Below are positions 1 to 10,494 of a DNA stretch of 64,000 nucleotides, piece after piece. The first letter of the stretch is position 1, and each line of letters opens with the position of its first letter. The notes under the pieces are model-generated. The model ran no database searches. It had not been told where the DNA came from and saw nothing but the letters and a program-made list of their open reading frames with translations. The stretch is from positions 72,885,312-72,949,311 of the forward strand of contig CM057826.1 of NCBI GenBank assembly GCA_030068075.1. The letters run 5' to 3'. Both the position numbers and the translations under genes were made by a program. The stretch is from Paguma larvata. Taxonomy: Eukaryota > Chordata > Mammalia > Carnivora > Viverridae.

Positions 1-97
1 GGATTCTCTCTCTCCCTCTCTCTCTGCCCCTCCCCTCCTCATGTGTGCTCACTCTCGCTCTCAAACAAACAAACAAACAAACACAAACAAAACTACA
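1..97 (+). mobile_element. CAN-SINE 3' end, cut by the window edge
   Basis: The window opens in the pyrimidine-rich 3' part of a tRNA-derived CAN-SINE (CTCTCTCTGCCCCTCCCCTC-like), which runs into a CAAA-repeat tail. The 5' tRNA-like half lies outside the window. Confidence 0.85.
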
Positions 98-507
98 CAC
101 ATTTAAGAAAATTGATAATGTTCCTGAAAATGAAATGAAGACATAATAGCCAAATAGGGAAGATGCAGTTAAATCTTTTGGTTTACTGTGTGGTATATTT
201 TAGGATGAGCAAAGGAATCATTTTTATAAGTATATTGTGTCTTTTTATTTATGTAATCTCACATACGCAGCAATAACTATAGTACAATTTTCTGAACTAC
301 AACCTAAAGAGTTAAAAAACTGATTTTAGAAGAATAGGGAGAGAAGAAACAAGGAGAAATAGAAGAAAAAAGAAAAAAAAGATAAACAATTGTGTAATTA
401 CCTCCCTCAATAGACTACTGTAGCACGTGTATATTTTCAAAACTACTAAGGAAACGGAAATCACTGAATATATACATGGCTCAAATAATAAAGCAGCTCA
501 GTAGTGT
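98..507. other. AT-rich unique DNA, nothing recognised
   Basis: No repeat family, extended open frame or RNA gene is recognisable. A purine-rich stretch at about 330-390 is the only compositional feature. Confidence 0.5.
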
Positions 508-1382
508 GTATATATACCACATCTTCTTTATCCCCTTCATCAGCTGATGGACATCTGGGCTGTCTCCACAGTTTGGCTATTGTTGATAATGCTGCTAAAA
601 TCACCAGGGTTCATGTGCCCCTTCAAATCTCTATTTTTGTATCCTTTGGATATATAGTTCGTGAAATTGCTGGGTCTTAGGGTAGTTCTATTTTTAACTT
701 TTTAAGGAACCTTCATACTGTTTTAGAGTGACTGTACCACTTTGCATTCTTTCCAACAGTGTAGGAGGGTTCCCCTTTATCCACATCCTTGCCAACATCT
801 GTTATTTCCTGTACTGTTAATTTTAGTCATTCTGACAAGTGTAAGGTAGTATCTCATTGTGGTTTTTATGTGTACTTTCCTGATGATGAGGGACGTTGAG
901 CATCTTTTCATGTGTCTGTTAGCCAGCTGAATGTCTTTGGGAAAATGTCTCTTCATGTCTTCTGTTCATTTTTTAAAAATTATTTTTATGTTTTATATTT
1001 GAGAGACAGAGATAATGAGAGAAAGTGAGAGAGAGAGAACATGAGCAGAGGATGGGGCAGAGAGATGGAGACAGAATCTGAAGCAAGCTCCAGGCTCTGA
1101 GCTGTCAGCACAGAGCCTGATGGGGGGTTCAAACTCATGAGCAGTGAGATCATGGGCCGAAGTAGGATGCGTAACCAACTGAGCCATCCAGGTACCCCAT
1201 CTTCTGCCCATTTCTTAACTGGATTAGTTTTGGGGTGTTGAATTTGATAAGTTCTTTATAGATTTTGCATACTAGTCCTTTATCAGATATGTCATTTGCA
1301 AATATCTTCTCCCATTCTGTAGCCTGCCTTTTAGTCTTGTTTGCTTCACTGTACAGAAGGTTTTTATCTTGATGAAGTCTCA
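508..1382 (-). mobile_element. L1 ORF2 3'-end fragment, interrupted by a SINE
   Basis: The reverse complement reads as the C-terminal part of L1 ORF2. It covers the Cys-rich region (the antisense CATCCTTGCCAACATCTG is the usual GGATGTGG landmark), the ATCCAAAGGATACAAAAAT region and the stretch around GACTTCATCAAG. Both ends are missing and the frame is broken. A CAN-SINE sits inside it at 971-1199. Confidence 0.85.
971..1199 (-). mobile_element. CAN-SINE inserted in L1
   Basis: This is a full-length antisense CAN-SINE: A-rich tail at the left, GA-rich tract, then the tRNA-like head ending in a CCAGGTACCCC-type motif. Near-identical direct repeats flank it (TCTTCTGTTCATT at 958-970 and TCTTCTGCCCATT at 1200-1212), as expected of L1-mediated insertion. 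Confidence 0.92.
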
Positions 1383-1384
1383 GT

Positions 1385-1860
1385 AAAGTGCACTATATGC
1401 AAAGTTAATAAATAATAGATTGGGGGAAGATACTTGCAAGTCTAAGATCAACTAAAAATCAGTGCCTGGAATATGAGAAATTGTTAAAATAGCAATTCCA
1501 ATGCAAATACATGTGAAATATATGAGAAGGCATTTTCAAAAGATTAAAGTAAAAAGAACTACTAAGCACAAATAAGGGGAAGTCATAGAATTAGTAGTAA
1601 TCTTAAAATATCACTTTAAAACCATTAGAATGGTTGATATTAGAGTGATAAATAATGCTAATAATGCAGCAATTTGATAGTAAATTTCATGTACATCATG
1701 GAGTATAGATTGTCATAGACATTTGGACAGTAATGTGGTACCACGGAGTCAGTTGATGTACACATATACACCATGATACAGCAATTCTCGTATGGGGTAT
1801 AAAATCGCAAACATCCTCCCATAAAGTCAGAAGGAGAAATACCATGTGTTCTTTTAGGAA
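1385..1860 (+). mobile_element. Ancient L1 ORF2 3' fragment
   Basis: It follows the order of L1 ORF2 C-terminal landmarks (a GGGGGAAGATACTTGCAA motif, then ATTAGAATGGTTGATATTA) but is heavily decayed. It faces the opposite way from the fragment at its left, so it is a separate insertion. Boundaries are approximate. Confidence 0.5.
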
Positions 1861-2056
1861 GACTTGGTTGGGGACTAAAATGAAGTAAGGGAGCAGGTCA
1901 GGTGGAAAACTTGAGGCACCTACTTTCAAGGTCATATACGACATGAGCACAGGGTAGTGTACTTGCTCCGAGAGTGAGAGCCTCCTTAAAATTTTTTAAC
2001 CTAGTCACCTTGCATGCCTAACCCTAATTTCAGGAGGCAAATTGGAGTCAAATTAG
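1861..2056. other. Unique DNA, nothing recognised
   Basis: No recognisable element lies between the old L1 fragment and the next SINE. Confidence 0.4.
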
Positions 2057-2070
2057 GTATCTATCATTTG

Positions 2071-2346
2071 TTTTTTTTTACTTTATATTTTATTTTATTT
2101 ACTTATGAGAGAGAGAGAGAGAGAGAGAGAAGAGAGAGAAGAAGAGAAGAGAAGAGAAGAGAAGAGAAGAGAAGAGGGGAGAAGAGAAGAGAAGAGGGGA
2201 GAAGAGAAGAGAATGAAACAATCCCAAGCAGGTTCCATCCTCAGCACAGAGCCTGATGTGGGGCTTAATCTCACTATTGTGAGATCATGACATGAGCTGA
2301 AACCAACAGTTATATGCTTAACTGACTGAGCCACCAGACACCCCAA
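2071..2346 (-). mobile_element. CAN-SINE with expanded GAGAA tract
   Basis: This is an antisense CAN-SINE whose normal short GA tract has grown to about 110 bases of GA and GAGAA repeats. The tRNA-like head is at the right end (GACTGAGCCACCAGACACCCC region). Imperfect direct repeats GTATCTATCATTTG (2057-2070) and GCGTCTATGATTTG (2348-2361) flank it. Confidence 0.9.
2107..2213. repeat. (GA)n/(GAGAA)n microsatellite
   Basis: This pure purine run is about 24 bases of GA followed by tandem GAGAA units with two GAGGGG variants. It lies inside the SINE and is a likely length-variable locus. The short open frames across it, all E/R or S/L/F repeats, are artefacts. Confidence 0.95.
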
Positions 2347-2671
2347 GGCGTCTATGATTTGGAGAGTAGGTAGATGACATGAGATAAATGCAAAAGATGG
2401 AGAATTACACATTATTTAGAAGGAATGGATGAGAGATGAGTACAGCTAGAAGAGTGAGTTTCAAGTTATTTAATTAAAAGAAAATAGGAAGTATTGTCTG
2501 CTGTGTGTTATTTTGAAAATAAATGTTTCAAATGGTATTTTATTTTAGAAGGAAATATTAATTAAAGCCAAAATAAACCTATTGAGAGGTAAATTAAGAT
2601 ACACTGGCCGTTTAAAAATGTTCATAAAGCAATGTCCTTAAAATCGATAAAGCTAAAATGTATGTTTTAAA
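2347..2671. other. AT-rich unique DNA, nothing recognised
   Basis: Apart from the flanking duplications of neighbouring SINEs, no family or gene signal is visible. Confidence 0.4.
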
Positions 2672-2887
2672 ATTTTTTTTTAATCTTTATTTATTTTTGA
2701 GAGAGAGACAGAATGCAAGTAGAGGAGGGACAGGGAGAGAGGGAGACACAGAATCTGAAGCAGGCTCCAGGCTCCAGGCTCTGAGCTGTCAGCACAGACC
2801 CTGACGTGGGGGCTCGATCTCATGGACCATGAGATTCTGCCCTGAGCCAAAGTTGGTGCTCAACCATTTAAGCCACCCAGGCGCCCC
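2672..2887 (-). mobile_element. CAN-SINE
   Basis: Antisense element with a T-rich tail, GA-rich region, GCTCTGAGCTGTCAGCACAG core and an AAGCCACCCAGGCGCCCC head. A small internal duplication repeats CAGGCTC. Possible target duplication TGTTTTAAAA / TGTTTTTATA. Confidence 0.92.
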
Positions 2888-3154
2888 TGTTTTTATAATC
2901 ATAAAATCAAAAATATGAAGGGAAAAGGTTTGTGTCATTCTGTGAAACTCTAACACATACCTTTAGATGGTCCTCAGGATAAGCATTATATCTGTCAATC
3001 CAATTTAAAACTAAAACTGTAAAACCGACGTGAGGGCTCTGTCATCTCTTTCACCCTAGGATTTTACTGAGCTCAGTGAAGATTAGGAACAGTTTAAAAA
3101 TAAAAACCAAGGCTACAGATTGGATTAAAAAATGGATGATTTGGGGACATTTTA

Positions 3155-3338
3155 TTATTTTTTAAAATGTTTATTATTGAGAGAGAGTACAAGCAGTGAC
3201 GGATCAGAGAGAGAGGGAGACAGGGAAGCTCAAGCAGGCTCTGTGAAGGGGCTCAAACCTATGAACGGTGAGATCATGAACTGGGGTTGAAACCAAGAGT
3301 CCAGTGTATAACTGACTTAGCTACCTAGGTGCACTCAC
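3155..3338 (-). mobile_element. CAN-SINE, diverged
   Basis: Antisense CAN-SINE with a shortened core. The direct repeats TTGGGGACATTTTA (3141-3154) and TTGGAGACATTTTA (3339-3352) fix both ends. It is more diverged than its neighbours, so probably older. Confidence 0.88.
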
Positions 3339-3352
3339 TTGGAGACATTTTA

Positions 3353-4439
3353 GCAGAATTAAGAGTCAGAGTTCAGTGTTGTGGTCCATTTTAAGTCAAC
3401 TTTTAATAACTTTGTCTACTTTTACTATCAAATCCTAGATGAGAATAATAGCTGAAAATAGGAACTTTCAGTATAGCAGAGAGCTATTCTGGTATCCACA
3501 AAAAGATAGTATTTGAAAGTGATCTCTAGTGATATCAAAAGAGACATGTAGTCCATTACTTGCTCCACTCCAGCTTTCTGATTGTTTTCCTTTTCTCATT
3601 TACATTTTTCAGTGTGTCAATTTATAAAATACAGCTGTTAGTTAGATCTCTCCTATATCTCTAACGAAGTTGTTGGAATACCTGGAAATGATAAAGTGAT
3701 TTGAAACTACTTTAAAAAAATGTTTATATTCCTACATTTAATGCTACCAGGGGTTGAAATAGTTATGTTTGGAATATGATTTAAGAGAGAACAGTAAAAT
3801 AAAATCGTAATCTAAATTTCCTTGCAAAAGAGATAATAACTCTCAATATGAGTTTGTTTTCAGTCCTATTTAATTTGGAAACTAGTTTATCTGAATACCC
3901 ATAGCAGAAACTTTCCTTATCCAGAATACAGAATGGCATAATGTCCAATTTTAAATAACTTTGTTTTCTAAGTAGTATATCAAATTGCTACCTCCTTCTG
4001 TAAACTAGCATTTAATTGTATAATAGGTTGGTAAATGGTATAGTATCACTAAAATTAAATTTACAAGATTTATAAATTACAAGATTTAGAATTTATAAAT
4101 TACGCAATTTAGGTGATTTATAGACCTCAGGTAACATCATGTGCAGACTGATAACATGGTGGGTGCCACACTCACTTCCTTCCCCTTGTTCATTAGATTA
4201 CTCTGATATCTGTATTCTAATTTGGGGCAAATGGAATAGATTTTGTGCCAGTCTTGTGGATGGAAAGCTACACAGCTAGTGCAGTGCTGCTTCCAGGGTA
4301 TGTTGGAAGATTCTCTACCCAGTTTGCATGCGGGTTCTCCCCTTCCCTTGGTGCAAGGCTCATAAATGTGAGGGAAAGATGTATCAAGGATTGCATATTA
4401 AGCCTCATCTTTCCCTTATTGCAAATACACCACTAGCTA
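3353..4439. other. Unique AT-rich DNA with a possible MIR relic
   Basis: Mostly unrecognised. About 3580-3720 is faintly like an antisense MIR (TTTTCTCATTTACATTTTTCAG, then ATTTATAAAATACAGC), but the match is weak. Open frames here are short and unconvincing. Confidence 0.4.
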
Positions 4440-4622
4440 CAACTGCCACTGTTACCAGTATTTATTATATGCTTATAAAAAAAGATTTATGTAGATATTA
4501 TATATATAAGGGTTATGTGGATTATAATACTGTTATTTTACAGGGGAAAAAATAAATTTTGGAGAGGTGAGGTGATTTACTCGATGTCGTACTTGCAGAG
4601 TTAAATGAGGAGTGTTCTGACT
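4440..4622 (+). mobile_element. MIR-like SINE relic
   Basis: The order of motifs is that of MIR: TATTATATGCTTATAA, then TACTGTTATTTTACAGG, then GGAGAGGTGAGGTGATTTACT, then a TCTGACTT end. Divergence is high, as expected for this ancient mammalian SINE. Confidence 0.6.
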
Positions 4623-5554
4623 TATAAATACACATTTTTGGAAAAATATAAAGAGAAGGCTGTTTAAATATTTTATTTAAAGCTTTTTTATTTCACCACA
4701 ATTATATAGTTTTTCATAATACTCTCCCTGACATAAACCAGATCCTGGAAACCACTATGTACTTCTTCTTTTACATACTATACCCATTTTCTATAAAATT
4801 AAAGTCGCACTGTAACTCATGATTTTATATCTCAGTGTGTCATTCTTTTTAAAAATGAAATACGATCTAACTGGAAGCTACAATTTTGTTATTTTAAGAA
4901 GCTTAGTCAGTCATATAACTAATTAACATTGATGTCACTGCTATTATTTTTGTCCCATTTGATAATCATAGGCATCTTATGTAACATTCTAATACTAAGA
5001 AAAAGTGACCGAGTTAATCTGTAAGAAGCCATACTTCACTTAAAATTGTTAGAGAACGATGTGCTGCTTTTCTCTGGTGAAAATTCTAAATTATTATTTA
5101 AATGCACTCATTTGAAAATTAAAAATAACTGCATTCATTAAAGTTACACTTAACTACAATGATTGACTTGATGAAGAATGTTATGATTGAGTTATAGTTA
5201 TGCAAATGCTATTTAATTTTCATGAATTAAATTATAACCTGATAATCACAGTAAAGTTACTCAAAATATGTTGTCTTGTAAAAATCTAACCATGCAATAT
5301 AGAGTATATATGGAGTTTTGTATATATTTAAGTATTGTTTATGACTAGAACTTACTAATTCCCCTAATAACAACTAGTATCTTTTAAAAGTGTCATGAAT
5401 ACTTGAGTTTCATGGTGGAGTTCTATGCACGGTGTTATATAAAATATTACAAGACTAAGTGTGCCATCTACGTAGTGTATAGTTTGTACAACGTTCAGTG
5501 GTAAGCAACGTCTTTTCTTCCTCTCCCCAAATTCCATGAATCAGAAAGATTTTC
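4623..5554. other. Unique AT-rich DNA, nothing recognised
   Basis: I see no transposon signature, RNA gene or convincing reading frame here. Confidence 0.45.
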
Positions 5555-5960
5555 ATGAAGATTTCAATGGACAAGTTACATTCTAGATACTGGGAATGCA
5601 ACACTGAATCAACAAACAAAAATCTTGCCTTAGTAGAGTTTAAATTCTATTTCTAACAACAACAGCAACAAAATGTGTATATATATATATATGTATATTG
5701 TTTTAAACAGGAAAGGGAGTTAGGATTGTAAATATAATGGAGAAAGGGCAAAATTTTAGGAAGGGTTCAAGAAAGTTCTCATGAAGAAAGTAAAATAGAA
5801 CTGAAGACCTGAAGAAAATCAGAATGGAAGCCAAATATTTATCTTGGGAAGAGCTTTCCCAATGTAGAGAACAAATGCAAAGCCCATGAGATAGGACTTT
5901 GCCAGCATAGGCAGATACAGTAAGTAGGAGAGCTGTGTGAGGTAAGTTAGAGGTAACTTC
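5555..5960 (+). mobile_element. Ancient interspersed repeat, family unresolved
   Basis: The segment resembles a common old mammalian repeat containing 'ACATTCTAG...', '...GAAGACCTGAAG...' and '...CAAATGCAAAGCCC...GAG' in this order. I cannot name the family. A short TATATA tract at 5677-5698 interrupts it. Confidence 0.45.
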
Positions 5961-7879
5961 CTCCAAACCACATGACACAGCTGATAAATGGCCAAAGCAA
6001 GGATTTAAATTTTGAGAGAGAAATCACAGGCAATTGGTCAACCAGATAAGTTAATATATAAATAGAGAAGTAGATGAAAAAAATTATTGATAAATAGATA
6101 CTAAGTTTAGTTATTCCTTTTAAGAACATGTTCAGTCTATTTTGATGCCTAAAGCAGTGTATGTTTGTTATAGAAGAAAGAAATTGAGTAACTGACCATG
6201 TGTATAACTGCCCAGTATTACACCAAGTATTAGCATCTGAGTTAGATACAGAATTGAATGTACTAGAGAACCTCTAGAATCATTAGAAGAAATTATATCC
6301 CTGAATTTTGTATTTCCAAGATGCATATATGAACATTGAGGAATACTTTTACATTATACTCTAATAATGACAGTGGGCTTGAAAGCACGTATGGGTTTAA
6401 TATTTATATTCTGGCACCCACTTAATGTAGATCCGATCCCTTTTCCTAGTGCAGCAATCTTTGACTCTTCAGTTTTATAAAGAACTATGTCAGCCTCTAT
6501 AACAGCTGGTTCTATACTAGTACCGCTTGCGGTTTATAGACAGGGAAGTCAAACATAGAGCAGTAACAGGAGTTGGGCAGATCCTGGCCAAGTGGATGAG
6601 AGAAATGGCAATCTTCCCTTCAATTATCAAAAATATATTTATTGTAATAAATATTGAGCAGTAAGAAGTTGAGCACTGAGAAGTGCAAGAACTAGTATGA
6701 GAGCCAAAGTAATTTTTTTCCCCAAGTGTCAGTAATTTGCAGAAATTACTAGTTAGATCTTCCCAAATGTAAATGTTCTTTATTTTTGTGATGCCAATTT
6801 CTTGATTTCTGTCAATGGCTTTTAGCCAAAGACCTCCAGGGAGACAGAGGCATTAGAAGTGAGCAGGGCGGGTACTCACTCACATCATTGTGGGAGAGCA
6901 CACACCATTGGGGAGTACTGAGTATCTCATAAGAGGGTCTTAGAAATAATCTGTTTTAGGATTTAGTTTTGGTTAAAGCAGAGTGGGTATTCTGGAGTGG
7001 ACACTGTCAGAAAGCAGAGGTAATTCTATGATTGGGTAAAGGAGTAGCAGATACTCATTTAGTGAGAAAGAGTGTTCATTTTCTCTTGAGTGTTACAGTG
7101 ACCTTGTTTTCTTTGTACTTGAAATTATGTAGTGACTTTTTTCTTTTTCTCTTTTATGTCTCAGAATGACCTTGTCTTAGGTTGGTATACTGTGAGATTA
7201 TTTCTCAAACGAGAGAAAAATGGCCTGAATGTGTCAGCCCAGGTTCTGAATATGAGGAGCTGTTCTCTCTCCTACATTTTCTCACATTTCTCAGAACTTT
7301 CTAAGCAAGGAAAATTAGCCTATGTATTACAGACATGTGTAATTTTAATAAAGTATATAAATTATATGCTAAATCTAAAATTATCTCACTTCCTCAATAT
7401 ATAGAATAAAAGTGATTCTAAATTATTTAGTACTAACTTTCATTCTAAATTATTTAATATAATCCTAAATAATTTTTAATTTTGACTCTATCATTTTAGT
7501 AAGCTCTTCTAATGGCCTTGAAATTATTTTGAGTAATAAAGATTTCTTCATTTACTAGAAATAACAGTTTCTATTGCCACAACAGTCCATCCCATGTATT
7601 TGTGCTATTTTTGAAATAGACTTAACTGAATATCATTTTACTGAATGTACTAGACATTATTATGAAACATTCTGTGAAATATAAAATATATTTTATATTC
7701 TTTACTTCCGACTATCTTATTTGTTTGATATTCTTTGCAGCTCAATATCCTCAGCTTTAGGACTAAAAAGTTTTCATTATCTTTTTACTAGTTAATGTTT
7801 TCATCAGTTTTCCTCTTCTAAATTTATATCTTTGACACATTAACTTTATAAAAACCTAAAATTGTTTCAAAAAAGTCTT
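5961..7879. other. Unique AT-rich DNA, nothing recognised
   Basis: This is nearly 2 kb without a recognisable repeat or gene. The open frame at 7132-7404 (90 codons) has no recognisable motif and the length expected by chance in AT-rich DNA. Confidence 0.45.
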
Positions 7880-8700
7880 TTAAAAGCTGTGAGAAAATAG
7901 TGAAAAGAGTTCCTATATACTTCCCACCCAGTTTCCCCAATTAGTATGCTACAGTTGTTAAAATAATCAAGTATAATTATTAAGTCGACAGTTTATTCAT
8001 GTCTTTATTTTTTACCTAGTGTGTAGGATGCCATTTAGTTTAAATTACATTTAGTCATCATATCTCCTTAGGCTTCTCTTAGAAGTGACATTTTTCTCAG
8101 ATTTTATGTGTGTGTGTGTGTGTGTGTGTGTTATGGCTTTGGCATGAGTCCAGTATTTCGAAGGATGCTGATCTGTTGGATTTTTCTGGTTCCCTCATGA
8201 GTAGATGGAGATTGGGTTGTAGGGAGGAATATCACAGAAGTAAACTGACATTTTCATCATATCATACCAAAAGTATGCATTATTAATGTGATTTCTCATT
8301 GCTGATGTTGACTTTTATGACCAGGCTAAAGGTCGTATTTTCAGGTTGCTCCCCCGTAAAGTTATTCCTATCTGACCCTTTCCACACTCCATACTGTACT
8401 CTTTGGAAGAAAACTCATTATGCATTACAATTTACAGTCTTAGGAAGTGGGTAGTTTTCCTCTCCTCCTTACGGCAGAGTACCTATATAAATTTCTTGGA
8501 ATTCTTTTGCATAGAATATTTATCTTTTCTTCTACTCTCATTATTCCATATTTTATTTATACTAGTATGAATTCAAGATTCATTTACACTAAGAGTATAA
8601 TCTCATTCTGCCTTTTCCCCCCTCTCAAATTGTTTCAGCTTTGGCCATTGGGAGCTCTTTAAGTTGCCTCATGTGTTCCTTTTACATATGCATATCAAGT
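7880..8700 (-). mobile_element. Ancient L1-family UTR-like segment
   Basis: The landmark order recalls an old mammalian L1-associated UTR: CTTCCCACCCAGTTTCCCC, a 'GATGCCATTTAGTT...CATATCTCCTTAGGCTTCT' stretch, 'GGAATATCACAGAAGT', then 'TGATGTTGACTTTTATGACCAGG...GTAAAGTTATTCC'. A TG repeat interrupts it. Strand is inferred from neighbouring minus-strand L1 sequence and is not certain. Confidence 0.55.
8107..8131. repeat. (TG)n microsatellite
   Basis: An uninterrupted run of about 12 TG units lies inside the old L1-like segment. Confidence 0.95.
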
Positions 8701-9344
8701 GTGTGTATTGCTATTATTTTTCTTTTGTTGGTATATTTCTATTTTCTGGCATAACAAGATTCCCCAGGCTTGTCTTGTAAATCTCCTAGTGAATCTACAA
8801 CTGGGCGTTTCCCCAAAAAGCTCTGGTTCCTTGGTTGGAGAAGTGTATTGGAATTGAAAGTCTCAGTGCTGGGTATCCTCACTGATACTAGGTTATCATT
8901 GCTTTTAGATTGCTCAACTGAAAGAGCAAGGAAATGTTTTGTTTGTGTAGTAGACTATGTACATGCACACATTTGTAAATAGTGAATATCCATCATACTG
9001 ATATCTTCAACTCAAGTTCATTACCACATCAATCATTCTGGACTACTCTTGCTTATCTGTCAATTACTACTCCAACCCTAAGAAACTTGGCTTTACCATC
9101 TATAGCCCATTTAATTGCTCAGTTCCAGGATACATGCATAGCAGTATCATAATTTTTACCTCATACTCACATGGGACACAACTTTGTGAATTAGAGTACA
9201 GTCTTCTTTGGTCCTTTTGCCCTTAGACTTACAGAAGCAACTCCTATCTATAGTAACATCAACACCTTTACCCTCAAACCAACTTCAGTAATGCTGTTTA
9301 AAATGCTTGTAATGTGGTAAGATTCTTTTGTCACAGTCTCTTTT
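8701..9344. other. Unique or too-decayed DNA
   Basis: No family is identifiable. It lies between two L1-derived segments and may itself be decayed L1 3' sequence. Confidence 0.35.
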
Positions 9345-10112
9345 CCATTTTCAGAACGTGCTTTTTTCCTAAATTGGCATATATTAAGGTTTGATTTTCA
9401 TGTCAAAAAGTTCAAAGGATTTTGACTAATGCATAATGTATCATACAGCCTTGCCATTCCAAAAAAATCAGCTATTCAGCCCTTCCTTCCTGCCCCCAAA
9501 TTTCTGGCAAAATCTGAACATTTGATCATTTCTATACATTCTTCTGACCTAGAATGTCATATAATTGATACCTTATATCATACAGCATTTTCCAACCAGT
9601 TTCTTTCACTTCAAAATGTGCATTTATGACATTACAAATAAGCCATTATGTTTTTTTTTGTGGACTTGGAGTCAATAACTAGGAGTGTGATTGCTGAATT
9701 ATTTGGTAATATAGGTTTAAATTTCTAGGAAGCTGCCAAACTGTTTTCCAGAGTAACTGAGCCATTTTGCATTCCTCTCAGTAATGAATGAAAATTCCTT
9801 TTTATAATTTTATAATTTTTAAATTTTATAATTTCAATTTTTTTGCATATTTTCTGTTCTCTATATAGTGCTCTTTCATTGTTTTCAGTGTGTACCTCCC
9901 TAATGACAAATGGTGTTAAGCATGTTGCCCTATGTTTACCTCACATCTGTTTAACTTCTTTGAAGAGATATCTGTTTAGGACTCTTGACCAATTTTTAAA
10001 TGTGTTGTTTTCTGAGAGTTGAGTTCCAAGATATTTTTGTATATTTTGGGTAGAAGTTGATTAACAGATATGATTTCCAAAAATTTTCTCCTAGTCTGTG
10101 TCTATAATTATA
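9345..10112 (-). mobile_element. Ancient L1 3' UTR and ORF2 end
   Basis: Antisense L1 landmarks appear in order: 'AGGATTTTGACTAATGCATA', 'CTAGAATGTCATATAATTG', 'AGGAAGCTGCCAAACTGTTTTCC', 'GCATTCCTCTCAGTAATGAATG' and 'TTGAGTTCCAAGATATTTTTG'. It is decayed, and no long reading frame remains. Confidence 0.65.
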
Positions 10113-10494
10113 ATATGATTTGATATTTGTATATATTGTGAAATGATCACTATAATAAGTCTAGTTAATATATGTCACCATATATAGCTACATTTTTATT
10201 GATAAGAACATGTTGATAAGAGATGTAATATATATTATTAACTATAGTCATAATGCTATACATCACATCCCCATGACTTACTTATTTTATAGCTGGAAGT
10301 CTGTACCTTTAACTCTCCCTTCACCAACTTTGCCCAATCACCACCCTCCACCACCAATCTATTCTCTGTAGCTATGAGGTTTTTAAGATTCTGCACATAA
10401 GCAAAATCATGTTATCTTTTCCTGTCTGATTTTTTTATGTACTTAATGCCCTCAACTTCCATCCATGTTGTCACAAATAGCAACATTTAATTTT
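10113..10494 (-). mobile_element. L1 3' end (older subfamily)
   Basis: The antisense 3' UTR of an L1 with 'AAATGATCACTATAATAAGTC' and 'CATCCCCATGACTTACTTATTTTATAGC' landmarks is followed by the ORF2 end ('CTTCCATCCATGTTGTCACA'). A different L1 abuts it at about 10,495. Confidence 0.75.

Noticed and set aside
993..1211. 72-codon minus-strand open frame
   Set aside because: It lies wholly within a CAN-SINE. Such frames recur in every copy and are not genes.
2014..2412. Overlapping frames rich in Glu/Arg or Ser/Leu/Phe
   Set aside because: They are translations of the GAGAA repeat and the SINE around it.
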